Shown in pieces: positions 1 through 10,616 of a stretch of DNA of 64,000 bases (positions are counted from its first letter, which is position 1; the number at the start of each line of letters is the position of its first letter). Made by a program: the position numbers and the translations under genes. The stretch spans positions 97,154,117 to 97,218,116 of the forward strand of contig NC_039358.1 in assembly GCF_003573695.1 (NCBI RefSeq), written 5' to 3'. The notes under the pieces were generated by a model. That model was not told the DNA's origin, did not search any database, and saw only the letters and a program-made list of their open reading frames with translations. The DNA is from Papaver somniferum. Taxonomy: Eukaryota > Streptophyta > Magnoliopsida > Ranunculales > Papaveraceae.

Positions 1-685
1 CGATTCCCTTCGCCATCTTGATTATTTTGTCCCTGACGTTGTCCATTCTCTTGATTTCTATCATTTTGCCTATCATCAAAAGTTTCATTTTGTGGAACGT
101 AACGATCATCAGTCCTTTCTCTATTTTCGCGATGTTCTTCATTAGGATTTGATATTTCTTCTTGAATATTATTTTCGGCATTAATTATGGATGAGTTTCG
201 CCTCATCTCTCTTCTAGTCGATCTTGAATATGATTTTGTAATACTTCTCGATCTTCTACTCATAGTCTCATATTTTCCATCCTCAATTCGTGATTTTGCC
301 TTGTTAGATTCGCACGTTCTTCTGCCTCAGCTCTTCTTTCTTCATGTATTCTTCGTCTCAACGTTTCTAACGCTCCAATTTCCCCATCTCCATGAATTAT
401 TCCTTCATCTGCTTCTTGATTTCTCTCTACCTGTCTATGGTTTCTGGTTTGCTGCTCTTCTTCTACTTCTTCTGCTGAATTTGATTGCCAAGTGTGTATA
501 CTCACCCTATCATAATCTGTATTCCTTCCTTGTATTAGTGTTTGCTGAACTGGTGGTTGAATTTGATGTTCTCCATTATTTCTCATTCTAGTAGATTCTC
601 TCATTTCACTTCTTTCCCTTCCAGCAATTCTCTTGCTTCTTCTGACAATAGTTGGTTGTTCTGATGTATTTCTTCTTCTAGCCAT
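1..685 (-). pseudogene. gag-like start of a minus-strand LTR retrotransposon (frameshifted, runs off the window)
   Basis: On the minus strand an ATG at 685 opens a charged, Arg/Glu/Gln-rich reading frame that begins MARRRNTSEQPTIVRRSKR and stays open to about position 260. There a stop occurs, and the same low-complexity Arg/Ser/Asn/Glu-rich style continues in another frame to position 1, so a frameshift near 260-270 is likely. The frame lies just inside an LTR (831-1306), as the start of gag does in plant LTR retrotransposons, and its basic, coiled-coil-prone N-terminus fits a Gag protein. No zinc knuckle or protease is visible because the element leaves the window. It could instead be an accessory ORF of the same element. 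Assignment to Gypsy rather than Copia is inference. Confidence 0.55.
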
Positions 686-830
686 TTCTTCAATGTTAAC
701 GAATTGCAAGAGATTATGTGAAATTCTTAACCAATTACTCCAAATCTTCACAAATCTCAATATTAATCTTCAATTTTTTCTAGAATAATCTTCAATCTTC
801 AATCCCCCCTCCCTGTTTCTAGCGCCATTA

Positions 831-1306
831 TGTAGTTGCAGGAAATCCTACACTACACCCCTCACAAGATTTCATTAACATTCAACTCATTTTAGATTAA
901 CAATCTTAATTTTGTTGATGAATCTTTGAACAATCTTACAAGAAAAGATAAAGGAATCAAGAATAACCACTGCTCTAGATTTTCTCTCTCCTATTTACTT
1001 GCTTCTCACTCAGAAAAGATCTCTCTCCCTTCCTTTACAACGGAACGACTATTTATAGGGATAGTGGATGACAACTAATCTATCCTTTACTTTCGGATAT
1101 GACTTGCGACATTCTCGCATCCTTACAAATGTTAATCTCGCAAACTCTCTAATTTTCGCAGGAACATCACATTTTTCTCATGATTTTAGCTGACGTCGTT
1201 TATCATGTCATTTCTAAAATTGTTCTGCGACACTGTTGTGTTGTGTTGTGTTGTTGATAATTTCGCTGAGGCATTATTGCTGCGAGATTCTGATCCTACA
1301 TCTACA
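831..1306 (-). mobile_element. LTR (5' LTR of a minus-strand retrotransposon)
   Basis: Read on the minus strand this 476-bp block starts TGTAGATGTAGGATC and ends CAACTACA, the TG...CA termini of an LTR. It contains a TATA-like CTATAAATAG (plus-strand 1049-1058). Just inside, at 812-828 on the minus strand, TGGCGCTAGAAACAGGG sits where a primer-binding site is expected, two bases after the LTR end. I do not name the primer tRNA. The partner LTR is not in the window, so the exact ends rest on these internal signals only. Confidence 0.6.
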
Positions 1307-1818
1307 CTTTAATTTTGGCTAAATAATGAAGCTTATTGGCCGACACAATGAGGCTTCATTGAGGGAAAGGCAAGACAGAGCTGAAGTGGGAAGATGCAAC
1401 ATGCAACATGCGATGTTGGCATTGATGCATATCCGTGGAATTGAGTTAGCCCAAACTCAAGGATGATGCAAGAGTGAAGAATAGACCAGGAGTTGGTCTA
1501 TGGCATTAGTCCAAGGCTGGACAAGACTTGGACAATGCATATGCAACAATGGCGGGGCCAAACGCGCCATTGGTATCAATTGCTCAGGCAAAAGGAGTGC
1601 AAGCGATGCATATGAAGTATGAAGTTGAACTAAGCAAGTCAAGACTCAATTGGCATGGTATTTGGACATTGGCATCCAAATAATCTAAGTGCAACCATTG
1701 TTGAACATTGGCAGGGCCAAGTTGCGAAGTGCAATGATTGTCAGATTTGAGTTCAAGCTGTCAGTTTCGAGTGTGTGTGCATCACACGCATGCCAAAGTG
1801 AAAGAGCAAGTTGGAGGC
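1307..1818. other. Unassigned sequence, left half of the target hit by the 6.8-kb element
   Basis: No convincing gene. The stretch is unusually rich in GCAT/TGCA-type words and is continuous in origin with 8629-9303, because the element at 1819-8623 sits between two copies of GAGGC. It may belong to an older, unrecognised repeat. The short minus-strand frame at 1457-1642 has no recognisable features. Confidence 0.4.
1814..1818 (+). repeat. Target-site duplication GAGGC, left copy
   Basis: GAGGC directly precedes the TG of the 5' LTR. An identical GAGGC follows the CA of the 3' LTR at 8624-8628. A perfect 5-bp duplication is the expected footprint of LTR-retrotransposon integrase. Confidence 0.85.
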
Positions 1819-3833
1819 TGATGAGTGCTAAAAAGTGCATATTTCTATATATTTTTCTTGGCAATTAACTCATCTTTTGTGCTCTAATTCTCCATTTTAA
1901 CCCATATTCTGTATTTTCATTGTTTTCAAGAATAAATACTTTTCTTACTTAATTTTGCATTTTTAGGTACCAAATAAAGTCTAGATGAGTTGCGGAGCGA
2001 AAAGAGCAAAGAACCGGCAAAGACTCCCGCTAGGAGGAAGCGAAGATTGGTGTTTGCAAGAGCCGGATCAATTAGAAGTGGGCTTGAAGAGGAAGAATTG
2101 TTCTTAAAGAAGATATGGGCTTGGCATACCCAAGGCCCAAAACCCTTACCCAAATCCATTTCCAAGATCCATACCCATTTCCATGAGAGCCGTCAGATTG
2201 GATCACATCTGAATCCAATGGTCGCAGCATTGCCAGTACATCAAAGTCTGAAGCTCCTGTCTAACACTACAACACCTAACTCCATCTTGAGCCGTCAGTT
2301 TCGTTGTATCAGGCATCCGACGGTCGATACCAGCCTCTTCACTTGTAGCCATTAGATCAATCTATCATTTCCGCATCCCACGGCTGAGCTTCGCAAATCA
2401 TCAAGATTGCTATCCCCGCCACACACCCAAGCACCTAACACCTATACCCCGCACCAAACAACCCCTTCTCCTATTCTCCATCGAATCCATCTTCTCCTCC
2501 ACTCCGCTGCAGAGAAAACCCATGTCCGCCATCACCATAACCACCACCTCAACCACCACCATCTCCTCTCAAATCAACCAAACACCATAACCCATCTCCA
2601 CTACCATCATTACAACCTATCTAGCCACCTAATTTCCCATTTTTATACACGTTTTTCTGAAAACCCTAACGTGTGAAAAATTGGTAAATTAGGTGAGTTA
2701 GAAAAGCAATTGGAAGGCATGGAGAGGAGCAGGAGAGTCAGAAGAAGAATGGGTCGAAGGCTATGAAGCAAATCAGAGAAGTATGGGTATGATTCAACAA
2801 ACCCTAATTTACTGTTTTTGGGGATTTGGGGAAAACTTGTGTAGAACCCTAATTGAAGCTTGTAACTATAAATAGGGGATGTGTGGGAGGATTAGAACTT
2901 ATGCCTGGACTAGCCAGTGCACCACTAAGAGGACTGGACTAGCCAGTTCCTCAATTGTTCATGTTCTGTTTTTGCTTCACTTTCAAATTCAGTTTTATTT
3001 TCACATATTCATCATGTTTTAATTTTTCACTTGCTAAGGTTGAGATGAAGCTTCCATGCTAATGCTAGTTGGTTAATGTGTAGACAATGTTCTTGTGTTC
3101 TGAAACTGTGTAGGACAGTTATAATTTAAGCATTTCATCACATTGCTCTCACATTGTATGTCAAGCATACATTGTAGTTAGGATAACCCTGTGATTGATG
3201 GTGCTGCAGCTCATGATTAATGTTTATTGTTCAAACCTTAGACTAGTTGTGCTCTAATCAGACAGTTAGTGCTATGGAAGAACATTTTAGCTGTAATTAG
3301 ATTATCCTTTAGGAAGGTTTAATCATCTAAGTGGCTTATCTGCGGGTAGTTGCAGTGTGAGATCCCCAATTACTACAAGGACTAGACTTAACTTAGTGAC
3401 CCTAAATCCTTCTCTTAAAACCACCTCTTTGATAAGCAGCAGGCTCGAACCTCCACTGCTATCTAGATAGTTAGCTGAGGCTAGAATCTCACTAATATCT
3501 AAACAAGGGGCAAGAACATGAGTTAGCATTGAAAATTGACTTAGCATAGGTTAGAGGTGGAATCAAAAGCCTTAGTGATTAAGCCTAAAGTCACTGTTTC
3601 TTTCCCTCACTGCCTCACTGCAACTATTTTACTTTGTTTCTTTGGCTCTTTACTTCACTGCCTTAGGCTCATTGCCTTTGTCCCTTTGCTTCACTATCAC
3701 TAGCTCAGAACTATCTAGGAAACTTCAACTCACACACACCTTGTCTCTGTGGATCGACCCGTATTTGCATTGTTCTACACCTCGACACCGTGCACTTGCG
3801 GTATTAGTTTGTGACTCTTTTAGAGAGCCACCA
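1819..3833 (+). repeat. 5' LTR of the LARD-like element
   Basis: 2015 bp, TGATGAGTGC...GAGCCACCA. It holds a TATA-like CTATAAATAG at 2866-2875, the probable promoter. Open frames inside it (for example 1990-2355 and 2407-2676) recur in the 3' LTR but have no protein-like features and are treated as chance. Confidence 0.88.
2866..2875 (+). promoter_or_regulatory. Probable TATA box of the 5' LTR
   Basis: CTATAAATAG in the middle of the LTR, repeated at 7657-7666 in the 3' LTR. Position within U3 and consensus fit suggest the retrotransposon promoter. No transcript evidence is available. Confidence 0.55.
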
Positions 3834-3839
3834 AGTTTT

Positions 3840-3857
3840 TGGCGCCGTTGCCGGGGA
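3840..3857 (+). other. Primer-binding site, tRNA-Asp type
   Basis: TGGCGCCGTTGCCGGGGA lies six bases after the 5' LTR. It is the exact complement of the last 18 bases of plant tRNA-Asp including CCA, the minus-strand primer of Athila-like elements. Confidence 0.85.
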
Positions 3858-4019
3858 CTGGTGCTGTGTTGAAGTTGTTTTCTTGCTTACATTTCTGCAT
3901 CATAACTTGCATATTCATCTTTGCATTGCATTCCTGCATGAGCATTTAGTGTAGCATCTAGTGTAATTTTCCTGTTCTTTGTAGCTTGCTCTTAACTGAT
4001 AACTCTGTTGAGTAACAGG

Positions 4020-4310
4020 TGCCTTCTCCAACTGACCTGTTGCTTGCCAAGGACCTGTTGCTGCTTTACCTGTGCTCAACCCTTGGTGCTGCTGCCAACC
4101 TGAGCTGCTGTGGCTCCTGCTGTTGCTGGCTGCCTGGTGCTGTTGTTGCTGTTGCTGCTGTACACCTGTTGCTGTTCCCTGTTCCTGTTGCTGCTGCCAG
4201 CCTCTGCTGCTGCCAAGACTGCTGCTGTGCTGCTGCTGTGCTGCTGCATGTTGCTGCTGCTGAGTGCTGTGTAGCCCTGCTGTTGCTGGTGCTACTGTGC
4301 TGCTGAGGGG
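4020..4310 (+). repeat. CTG/TGC triplet-rich tract inside the LARD-like element
   Basis: About 290 bp built of CTG, TGC and GTT triplets. All frames are open over parts of it and give Cys/Leu/Ala-rich or (minus strand) Gln/His-rich translations, which explains the apparent ORFs at 4019-4306, 4072-4263 and 3915-4433. No start context or domain supports a protein. Confidence 0.6.
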
Positions 4311-4317
4311 AAAATCA

Positions 4318-5000
4318 CAAGCCCAACTGGGCCTTGAAGTTGCTGCCAAGCTTAACAAGTTGAGCCAAGCCCAACTGGGCCTGAACAAAGACAAAAGCTT
4401 AGGATGATCCAAAGCCCAACTGGGCTTTTGCAACCAAACTGAGCAGCTGGGCTGTGCTTAAGCAAGTAAGCCTAAACCCATTAAGAGAACCCAACCTGTG
4501 GGCTTCCATTTTTAATTTGTGGGCTTGTAATAATTTTTTCCATTTTTCTGTTGGGTTTGTAATTAATTTCTTGTGGGCTTGTTTGTTTAATTTCTTGTGG
4601 GCTTGTGGTTTTAGATTGATTTGGGCCTGTTGTTTAAATTAAAGAAAACTGAACTTTTGAAAGCCCAGTTGGGCCTCATATTTTAGTTAGTAGCTAGCCA
4701 AAGCCCAACTAAATTTCTGGGACTGTGGGCTTAACATCCATTTGAAAACTAAACATTTACACTGTGGGCTTGACCCAAAAACAGAAAACGTTTTCAAAGC
4801 CCAGTTGGGCCTCGACCTTTGGCTATTTAAGAGCCCAAATTTCAAATTGTTACCTGGGCTTGTTTCTGAACTGTGGGCCTGAACCAAAGTTCAAGTGGGC
4901 CAAAATTTCAAAATTCCAAAAACCAACAGTGAGCTTTACTCACCAGCAGTGGGCCTGTTTTTCAAAAACGTAGCTGGGCTTCGCAAAACCCAACAGTGGG
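4318..5000 (+). repeat. Cluster of GCCCA/TGGGC words, some as palindromes
   Basis: At least four copies of the palindrome GCCCAACTGGGC or GCCCAGTTGGGC (near 4321, 4370, 4411 and 4661/4799) and more than a dozen single GTGGGCTTG/GTGGGCCTG words in 700 bp. From about 5030 to 5165 the pattern changes to CCCATTAAAAACCAAA-type repeats. TGGGCC/TGGGCT resembles the plant site II motif bound by TCP factors, but function here is only a guess. Confidence 0.55.
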
Positions 5001-5913
5001 CTTGGTCTCCTTATCCCATTAAAAACCAAATGTTTTTCTCCCATAAAAACCAAAGTTTTCCAAATGTTTCCCTAAAAACCAAAATTTTTCTTTTTCCCAT
5101 CAAAACCAAATGTCTCCCGACAAAACCAAATTTTTCCCAAAAAGTCCAATCCCATTAAAAACCAAATTTTCTTGTATAAAATCTAGTAGATAGTTTCTTA
5201 GTTAAATCTGTTGTTTCTTTTGTATATATAGTGCTAATCCAATATGATCTCGGCTAAAAAAATGTTGGATTTTTGCCTTGAATAACGGAGTTCTAATCTT
5301 GCTTTCGCCGAAATCGGGTATTCTCTTTCCTTTTTCTCTACTCAGCATAATCCTCTCCATATGTTGTATTATAATTCTTTACATCTTTTGAAACATTGAG
5401 GACAATGTTTAGTTTAGGTTTGGGGGTGAAAAGTAGATACTTTGATAATATGCCATAATTGAAAACAAGAACTCCTTCTTTTTGAAAAAAAAAATGAAAA
5501 AATCAAAATAAAAAATAAAAAATTGAAAAAAAAACAACATAAAAATGGAGCTCATTTACCTTGAAATGTTGACTCTTGTGCAAATATGTAATTATTAGGA
5601 GTCTTAGTCTAGATATTTAGGCACCCTGATTCTAGCACAATTCACATAGTGATAAGAAACTTGCACGCGCACGATCTACCAATACATGTATAGCCTCATC
5701 CTTGAGGTGTTCTATCGGAAGTTTTAGTTGCCAATCACTTTAGAATACTGAACGAAACTTGACTAGCTTGTTCTTTGGTTGGTTGGGATAGAAGGTGGAG
5801 GTTACATTAAGAAAAACAACCATCGAATTTAACTGGGTGCATCAAAAAGGGCTACCTCTTGCAAAGTGTCATGTAATTTTTTGTTTTTTTTGCTTATGTA
5901 TCAAAAGTGTTTC

Positions 5914-5946
<33 letters not shown>

Positions 5947-6609
5947 CGATGTATATATTCAGAAAAAAATATCAGGAAAAAAAAAAAATCAAGTATTTTC
6001 AATTCCATCCTCTCTTGTTCCAAAAATAAAAGAGAGTAGTCAATGTAAATAAGAGTGATGTAAAGAGTCATTTTGTTGTTTCATTGTAATAAGCAAGGAA
6101 GGGTGTATGCCATTGATGTACAACGCGAGTAATTGTGAAATACCTCCAACTCATTCACAATTCTCGTAAAGTCCGGACAGCTAGCTAGATTTCGACCGCG
6201 GTTCTTAGCCTGAGAAACTATCTCTTGGTGATTAGTAGTCATAACATCCGATTTTTCTTTACACATGTGTAGATACACTTAACACTCTTATCACGTGTCT
6301 TTAGTTGTTATCAGTGTTAGGATTGTGCCTTTGATAGCTAGATTGACATCTCCATTTTGCTGTGAGCTTAAACTGTCTTGCACATGTCACATTTGATGGA
6401 ATCTGAGCTTATATTTTGGCCTAGAACTTTGTAGGTACGTTCTAAGCAAACCTTCACGAGACTTCACTCGTCCACTAGGGACACTTAGTGGTTTAAAAGG
6501 ATTAGTGCATACGCTAAATGCATTCGAGAGACCAGCGACAGTGGTATAGGTAGGATTTCCTTAGTTTTGTTTTACTTGAGGACAAGTAAAATTCAGGTTT
6601 GGGGGTATT

Positions 6610-8623
6610 TGATGAGTGCTAAAAAGTGCATATTTCTATATATTTTTCTTGGCAATTAACTCATCTTTTGTGCTCTAATTCTCCATTTTAACCCATATTC
6701 TATATTTTCATTGTTTTCAAGAATAAATACTTTTCTTACTTAATTTTGCATTTTTAGGTACCAAATAAAGTCTAGATGAGTTGCGGAGCGAAAAGAGCAA
6801 AGAACCGGCAAAGACTCCCGCTAGGAGGAAGCGAAGATTGGTGTTTGCAAGAGTCGGATCAATTAGAAGTGGGCTTGAAGAGGAAGAATTGTTCTTAAAG
6901 AAGATATGGGCTTGGCATACCCAAGGCCCAAAACCCTTACCCAAATCCATTTCCAAGATCCATACCCATTTCCATGAGAGCCGTCATATTGGATCACATC
7001 TGAATCCAATGGTCGCAGCATTGCCAGTACATCAAAGTCTGAAGCTCCTGTCTAACACTACGACACCTAACTCCATCTTGAGCCGTCAGTTTCGTTGTAT
7101 CGGGCATCCGACGGTCGATACCAGCCTCTTCACTTGTAGCCATTAAATCAATCTATCATTTCCGCAACCCACGGCTGAGCTTCGCAAATCATCAAGATTG
7201 CTATCCCCGCCACACACCCAAGCACCTAACACCTATACCCCGCACCAAACAACCCCTTCTCTTATTCTCCATCGAATCCATCTTCTCCTCCACTCCGCTG
7301 CAGAGAAAACCCATGTCCGCCATCACCATAACCACCACCTCAACCACCACCATCTCCTCTCAAATCAACCAAACACCATAACCCATCTCCACTACCATCA
7401 TTACAACCTATCTAGCCACCTAATTTCCCATTTTTATACACGTTTTTCTGAAAACCCTAACGTGTGAAAAATTGGTAAATTAGGTGAGTTAGAAAAGCAA
7501 TTGGAAGGCATGGAGAGGAGCAGGAGAGTCAGAAGAAGAATGGGTCGAAGGCTATGAAGCAAATCAGAGAAGTATGGGTATGATTCAACAAACCCTAATT
7601 TACTGTTTTTGGGGATTTGGGGAAAACTTGTGTAGAACCCTAATTGAAGCTTGTAACTATAAATAGGGATGTGTGGGAGGATTAGAACTTATGCCTGTAC
7701 TATCCAGTGCACCACCAAGAGGACTGGACTAGCCAGTTACTCAATTGTTCATGTTCTGTTTTTGCTTCACTTTCAAATTCAGTTTTATTTTCACATATTC
7801 ATCATGTTTTAATTTTTCACTTGCTAAGGTTGAGATGAAGCTTCCATGCTAATGCTAGTTGGTTAATGTGTAGACAATGTTCTTGTGTTCTGAAACTGTG
7901 TAGGACAGTTATAATTTAAGCATTTCATCACATTGCTCTCACATTGTATGTCAAGCATACATTGTAGTTAGGATAACCCTGTGATTGATGGTGCTGCAGC
8001 TCATGATTAATGTTTATTGTTCAAACCTTAGACTAGTTGTGCTCTAATCAGACAGTTAGTGCTATGGAAGAACATTTTAGCTGTAATTAGATTATCCTTT
8101 AGGAAGGTTTAATCATCTAAGTGGCTTATCTGCGGGTAGTTGCAGTGTGAGATCCCCAATTACTACAAGGACTAGACTTAACTTAGTGACCCTAAATCCT
8201 TCTCTTAAAACCACCTCTTTGATAAGCAGCAGGCTCGAACCTCCACTGCTATCTAGATAGTTAGCTGAGGCTAGAATCTCACTAATATCTAAACAAGGGG
8301 CAAGAACATGAGTTACCATTGAAAATTGACTTAGCATAGGTTAGAGGTGGAATCAAAAGCCTTAGTGATTAAGCCTAAAGTCACTGTTTCTTTCCCTCAC
8401 TGCCTCACTGCAACTGTTTTACTTTGTTTCTTTGGCTCTTTACTTCACTGCCTTAGGCTCATTGCCTTTGTCCCTTTGCTTCACTGTCACTAGCTCAGAA
8501 CTATCTAGGAAACTTCAACTCACACACACCTTGTCTCTGTGGATCGACCCGTATTTGCATTGTTCTACACCTCGACACCGTGCACTTGCGGTATTAGTTT
8601 GTGACTCTTTTAGAGAGCCACCA
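6610..8623 (+). repeat. 3' LTR of the LARD-like element
   Basis: 2014 bp, about 99.2% identical to 1819-3833. It follows a polypurine tract at about 6594-6609 and ends CACCA directly before the right GAGGC duplication. Confidence 0.88.
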
Positions 8624-8628
8624 GAGGC
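8624..8628 (+). repeat. Target-site duplication GAGGC, right copy
   Basis: Identical to 1814-1818 and directly abuts the 3' LTR. Confidence 0.85.
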
Positions 8629-9296
8629 GGTTATAAAGGAGCTTCGTAACCGAGTTTTCCATGTCCTAACCGTTCAAGATAAGTTTGGCGCAATTCTGCA
8701 AGCCAGCACTAAAGTTGGCAGTTAAAAAGTAAAGCTGGCGGTTAGGGGAACTGTCTATGGACAGATGGATGTTCATAGGCGTGCAACTGTGTTGCATACG
8801 TATTGGCCATGGTCCTTAGCATTATGAATATCCAGAGAACCCTTGTAAATGAGTGTTGTTCGATTGGAGAGAAGAACCACTAATGTAGAGAGTGTTTTAG
8901 GCATTCACCAAGAGGGTGAATGGCCTGTTTTGGTCCATGAGTTGGACGAGTTTTGTAATCTTCCTTTAGTGCAATAAAATGGGTTTGTTACAGTATATCT
9001 TTGTGTTATTATGTTGCTGATTTGTGTGAGAATTGGCTAAGTACATGGCAGAACCTCTTATGCTTATGGGGGCATGAAGAGTTAGAGAGAAAGAAGAGAA
9101 GACTTCCTTTGTGCAAAGCCTTATGAGTGAAGGCAGATGCGTACTTTGATGCGAGTATGCAAGGCTGAGTGATTATGGGTGAAGTTGATTCACTGAACCA
9201 CAATCATTGTCGGTCATGTCCCATGAAAATTTTAGGCGATTAAATGGGCATGTGACGGGATGATGACCTTTTGACTAATGAAGTTTCAATTTGCCA
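8629..9296. other. Unassigned sequence, right half of the interrupted target
   Basis: Contains a polyadenylation-like stretch (GCAATAAAATGGG near 8972) after a GT-rich region, reminiscent of an LTR or a transcript end. No open frame carries a recognisable protein. It joins 1307-1818 when the LARD-like element is removed. Confidence 0.35.
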
Positions 9297-9303
9297 AGAA
9301 AAT

Positions 9304-10425
9304 CCTGGCATTTTTAGGGGCGACCCCAAAGAAATTAGGGACGACACAAAATGACAAAAAAGGTCACCCAAACCTAAAACAAAGCCACCCCTTATCTCAA
9401 ATTTTTCGAAATGGCAAATATGCCCTCCATAATCGGTAGTTAAGTCTACAATCGGGAGAAATTTGTTATATAGAGGAGATTCCATTTTCACATGATTGAG
9501 AACAACCAGAATTGGTAGTTTCATGATGTTTATTGCCTACCGATTGTACAATCGGTAGTTTCATGATGTTTATTGCCTCCCGATTATGGTAGTAGCCTCA
9601 AATCCAAAATTTTCAAAAACCAATAGGAATTTTAGATTTCTCTATTTTCACAATCGGTAGTTTCTTGATGTTTATTGCCTACCGATTGTATTTTCATGAT
9701 GTTTATTTCCTCCCGAATAGTAGCCCCAAATTCAAAATTTTCAAAAACCAATAGGAATTTTAGATTTCTCTATTTTCAATCGGTAGTTTCATGATGTTTA
9801 TTTCCTACCGATTGTACAACCGGTAGTTTCATGATGTTTATTACTTCCCGATTATGGTAGTAGCCCCAAATTCGAAATTTTCAAAAACCAATAGGAATTT
9901 TAGATTTCTTTATTTTCACAATCAGTAGTTTCATGATGTTTATTGCCTATCGATTGTACAATCGGTAGTTTCATGATGTTTATTGCCTCCCGATTATGGT
10001 AGTAGCCCCAAATTCGAAATTTTCAAAAACCAATAGGAATTTTAGATTTCTCTATTTTCACAATCGGTAGTTTCATGATGTTTATTGCCTACCGATTGTA
10101 CAATCGGTAGTTTCATGATGTTTATTGCCTCCTGATTATGGTAGTAGCCCCAAATTCAAAATTTTCAAAAACCAACGGAATTTTGGATTTCTTTGTTTTC
10201 ACAATCGGTAGTTTGATGATGTTTGTTGCCTACCGATTATGGTAGTAGCCCCAAATTTAATTATTTCAAAACAAAGCTAGGAAGAGAAGAACATAATCAC
10301 AATCGGTAGATAAATTTTTTTTCTTCTAAACTACCGATTATGAAGGGACATATAAGCATTTTCAACTTATTTTGTCATTTTGTGTCGTCCCTAGTTCTTT
10401 TAGGGTCGCCCTGGAAATGTCAGGT
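9304..10425. mobile_element. Foldback (long-TIR) DNA element carrying a hairpin repeat array
   Basis: The left end CCTGGCATTTTTAGGGGCGA and the right end read backwards (ACCTGACATTTCCAGGGCGA) form terminal inverted repeats. They stay alike for about 50 bp through GGGACGACACAAAATGACAA. AGAAAAT occurs on both sides (9297-9303 and 10426-10432), a candidate target duplication whose exact length is uncertain. The interior holds no transposase. It is a tandem array (about five units of ~141 bp) in which each unit contains CAATCGGTAG...CTACCGATTG arms. Mutator- or hAT-derived MITEs are possible, but the superfamily is not resolved by the ends seen. Confidence 0.75.
9505..10245. repeat. Tandem array of ~141-bp hairpin units
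   Basis: The landmark CAAAAACCAAT recurs near 9614, 9742, 9882, 10024 and 10165, spacings of 128, 140, 142 and 141 bp. Each unit has CAATCGGTAGTTTCATGATG followed by TTTATTGCCTACCGATTG, so each can fold into a short stem-loop, and neighbouring units can pair with one another. Confidence 0.75.
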
Positions 10426-10616
10426 AGAAAATAAGGAGAATATATTAAAACGGCAACTAACGTTCCTAAATCCTTTTCTGGTCAGACAGATCCAACGAAA
10501 CAAAATACTGAATATTCCTTGAACCACAGAATGCTTCCTCTTTGAAACTATCTTTTCCCACCCACACAATGGGAATTTTGTTCATCTCCAACATCATAAT
10601 ATAGAAGGGGCATCAA

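Larger units (their letters stand above)
1819..8623 (+). mobile_element. Complete non-autonomous (LARD-like) Ty3/Gypsy retrotransposon, Athila-type signals
   Basis: Two near-identical LTRs (1819-3833 and 6610-8623) flank a 2.8-kb interior and are bracketed by the 5-bp duplication GAGGC. The primer-binding site at 3840-3857 is TGGCGCCGTTGCCGGGGA, complementary to the 3' end of plant tRNA-Asp, the primer known for Athila-group elements. A polypurine tract (AGGTTTGGGGGTATT) ends at the 3' LTR, and a second copy of this kind (AGTTTAGGTTTGGGGG) lies near 5415. I find no gag, protease, reverse transcriptase or integrase: the interior is triplet repeats, GCCCA/TGGGC repeats and A-rich DNA. It therefore must use proteins made elsewhere. 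The LTRs differ by 15 substitutions and one single-base gap in about 2014 bp, so the insertion is fairly recent. Confidence 0.9.

Noticed and set aside
187..591. Leu/Phe-rich plus-strand frame of 134 codons
   Set aside because: It is the antisense shadow of the charged gag-like frame on the minus strand.
1990..2676. Open frames of 121 and 89 codons, repeated exactly at 6781-7467
   Set aside because: They are LTR sequence seen twice. No domain, and the opposite strand is equally open.
4072..4263. Plus-strand Cys/Leu-rich open frame (and a Gln-rich frame opposite)
   Set aside because: It is the translation of a CTG/TGC triplet tract, open in several frames at once, inside a retrotransposon without coding capacity.
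5919..5946. Long A run as a polyadenylation or LINE tail
   Set aside because: It lies within the LARD-like element with no duplication around it. It is treated as simple sequence.
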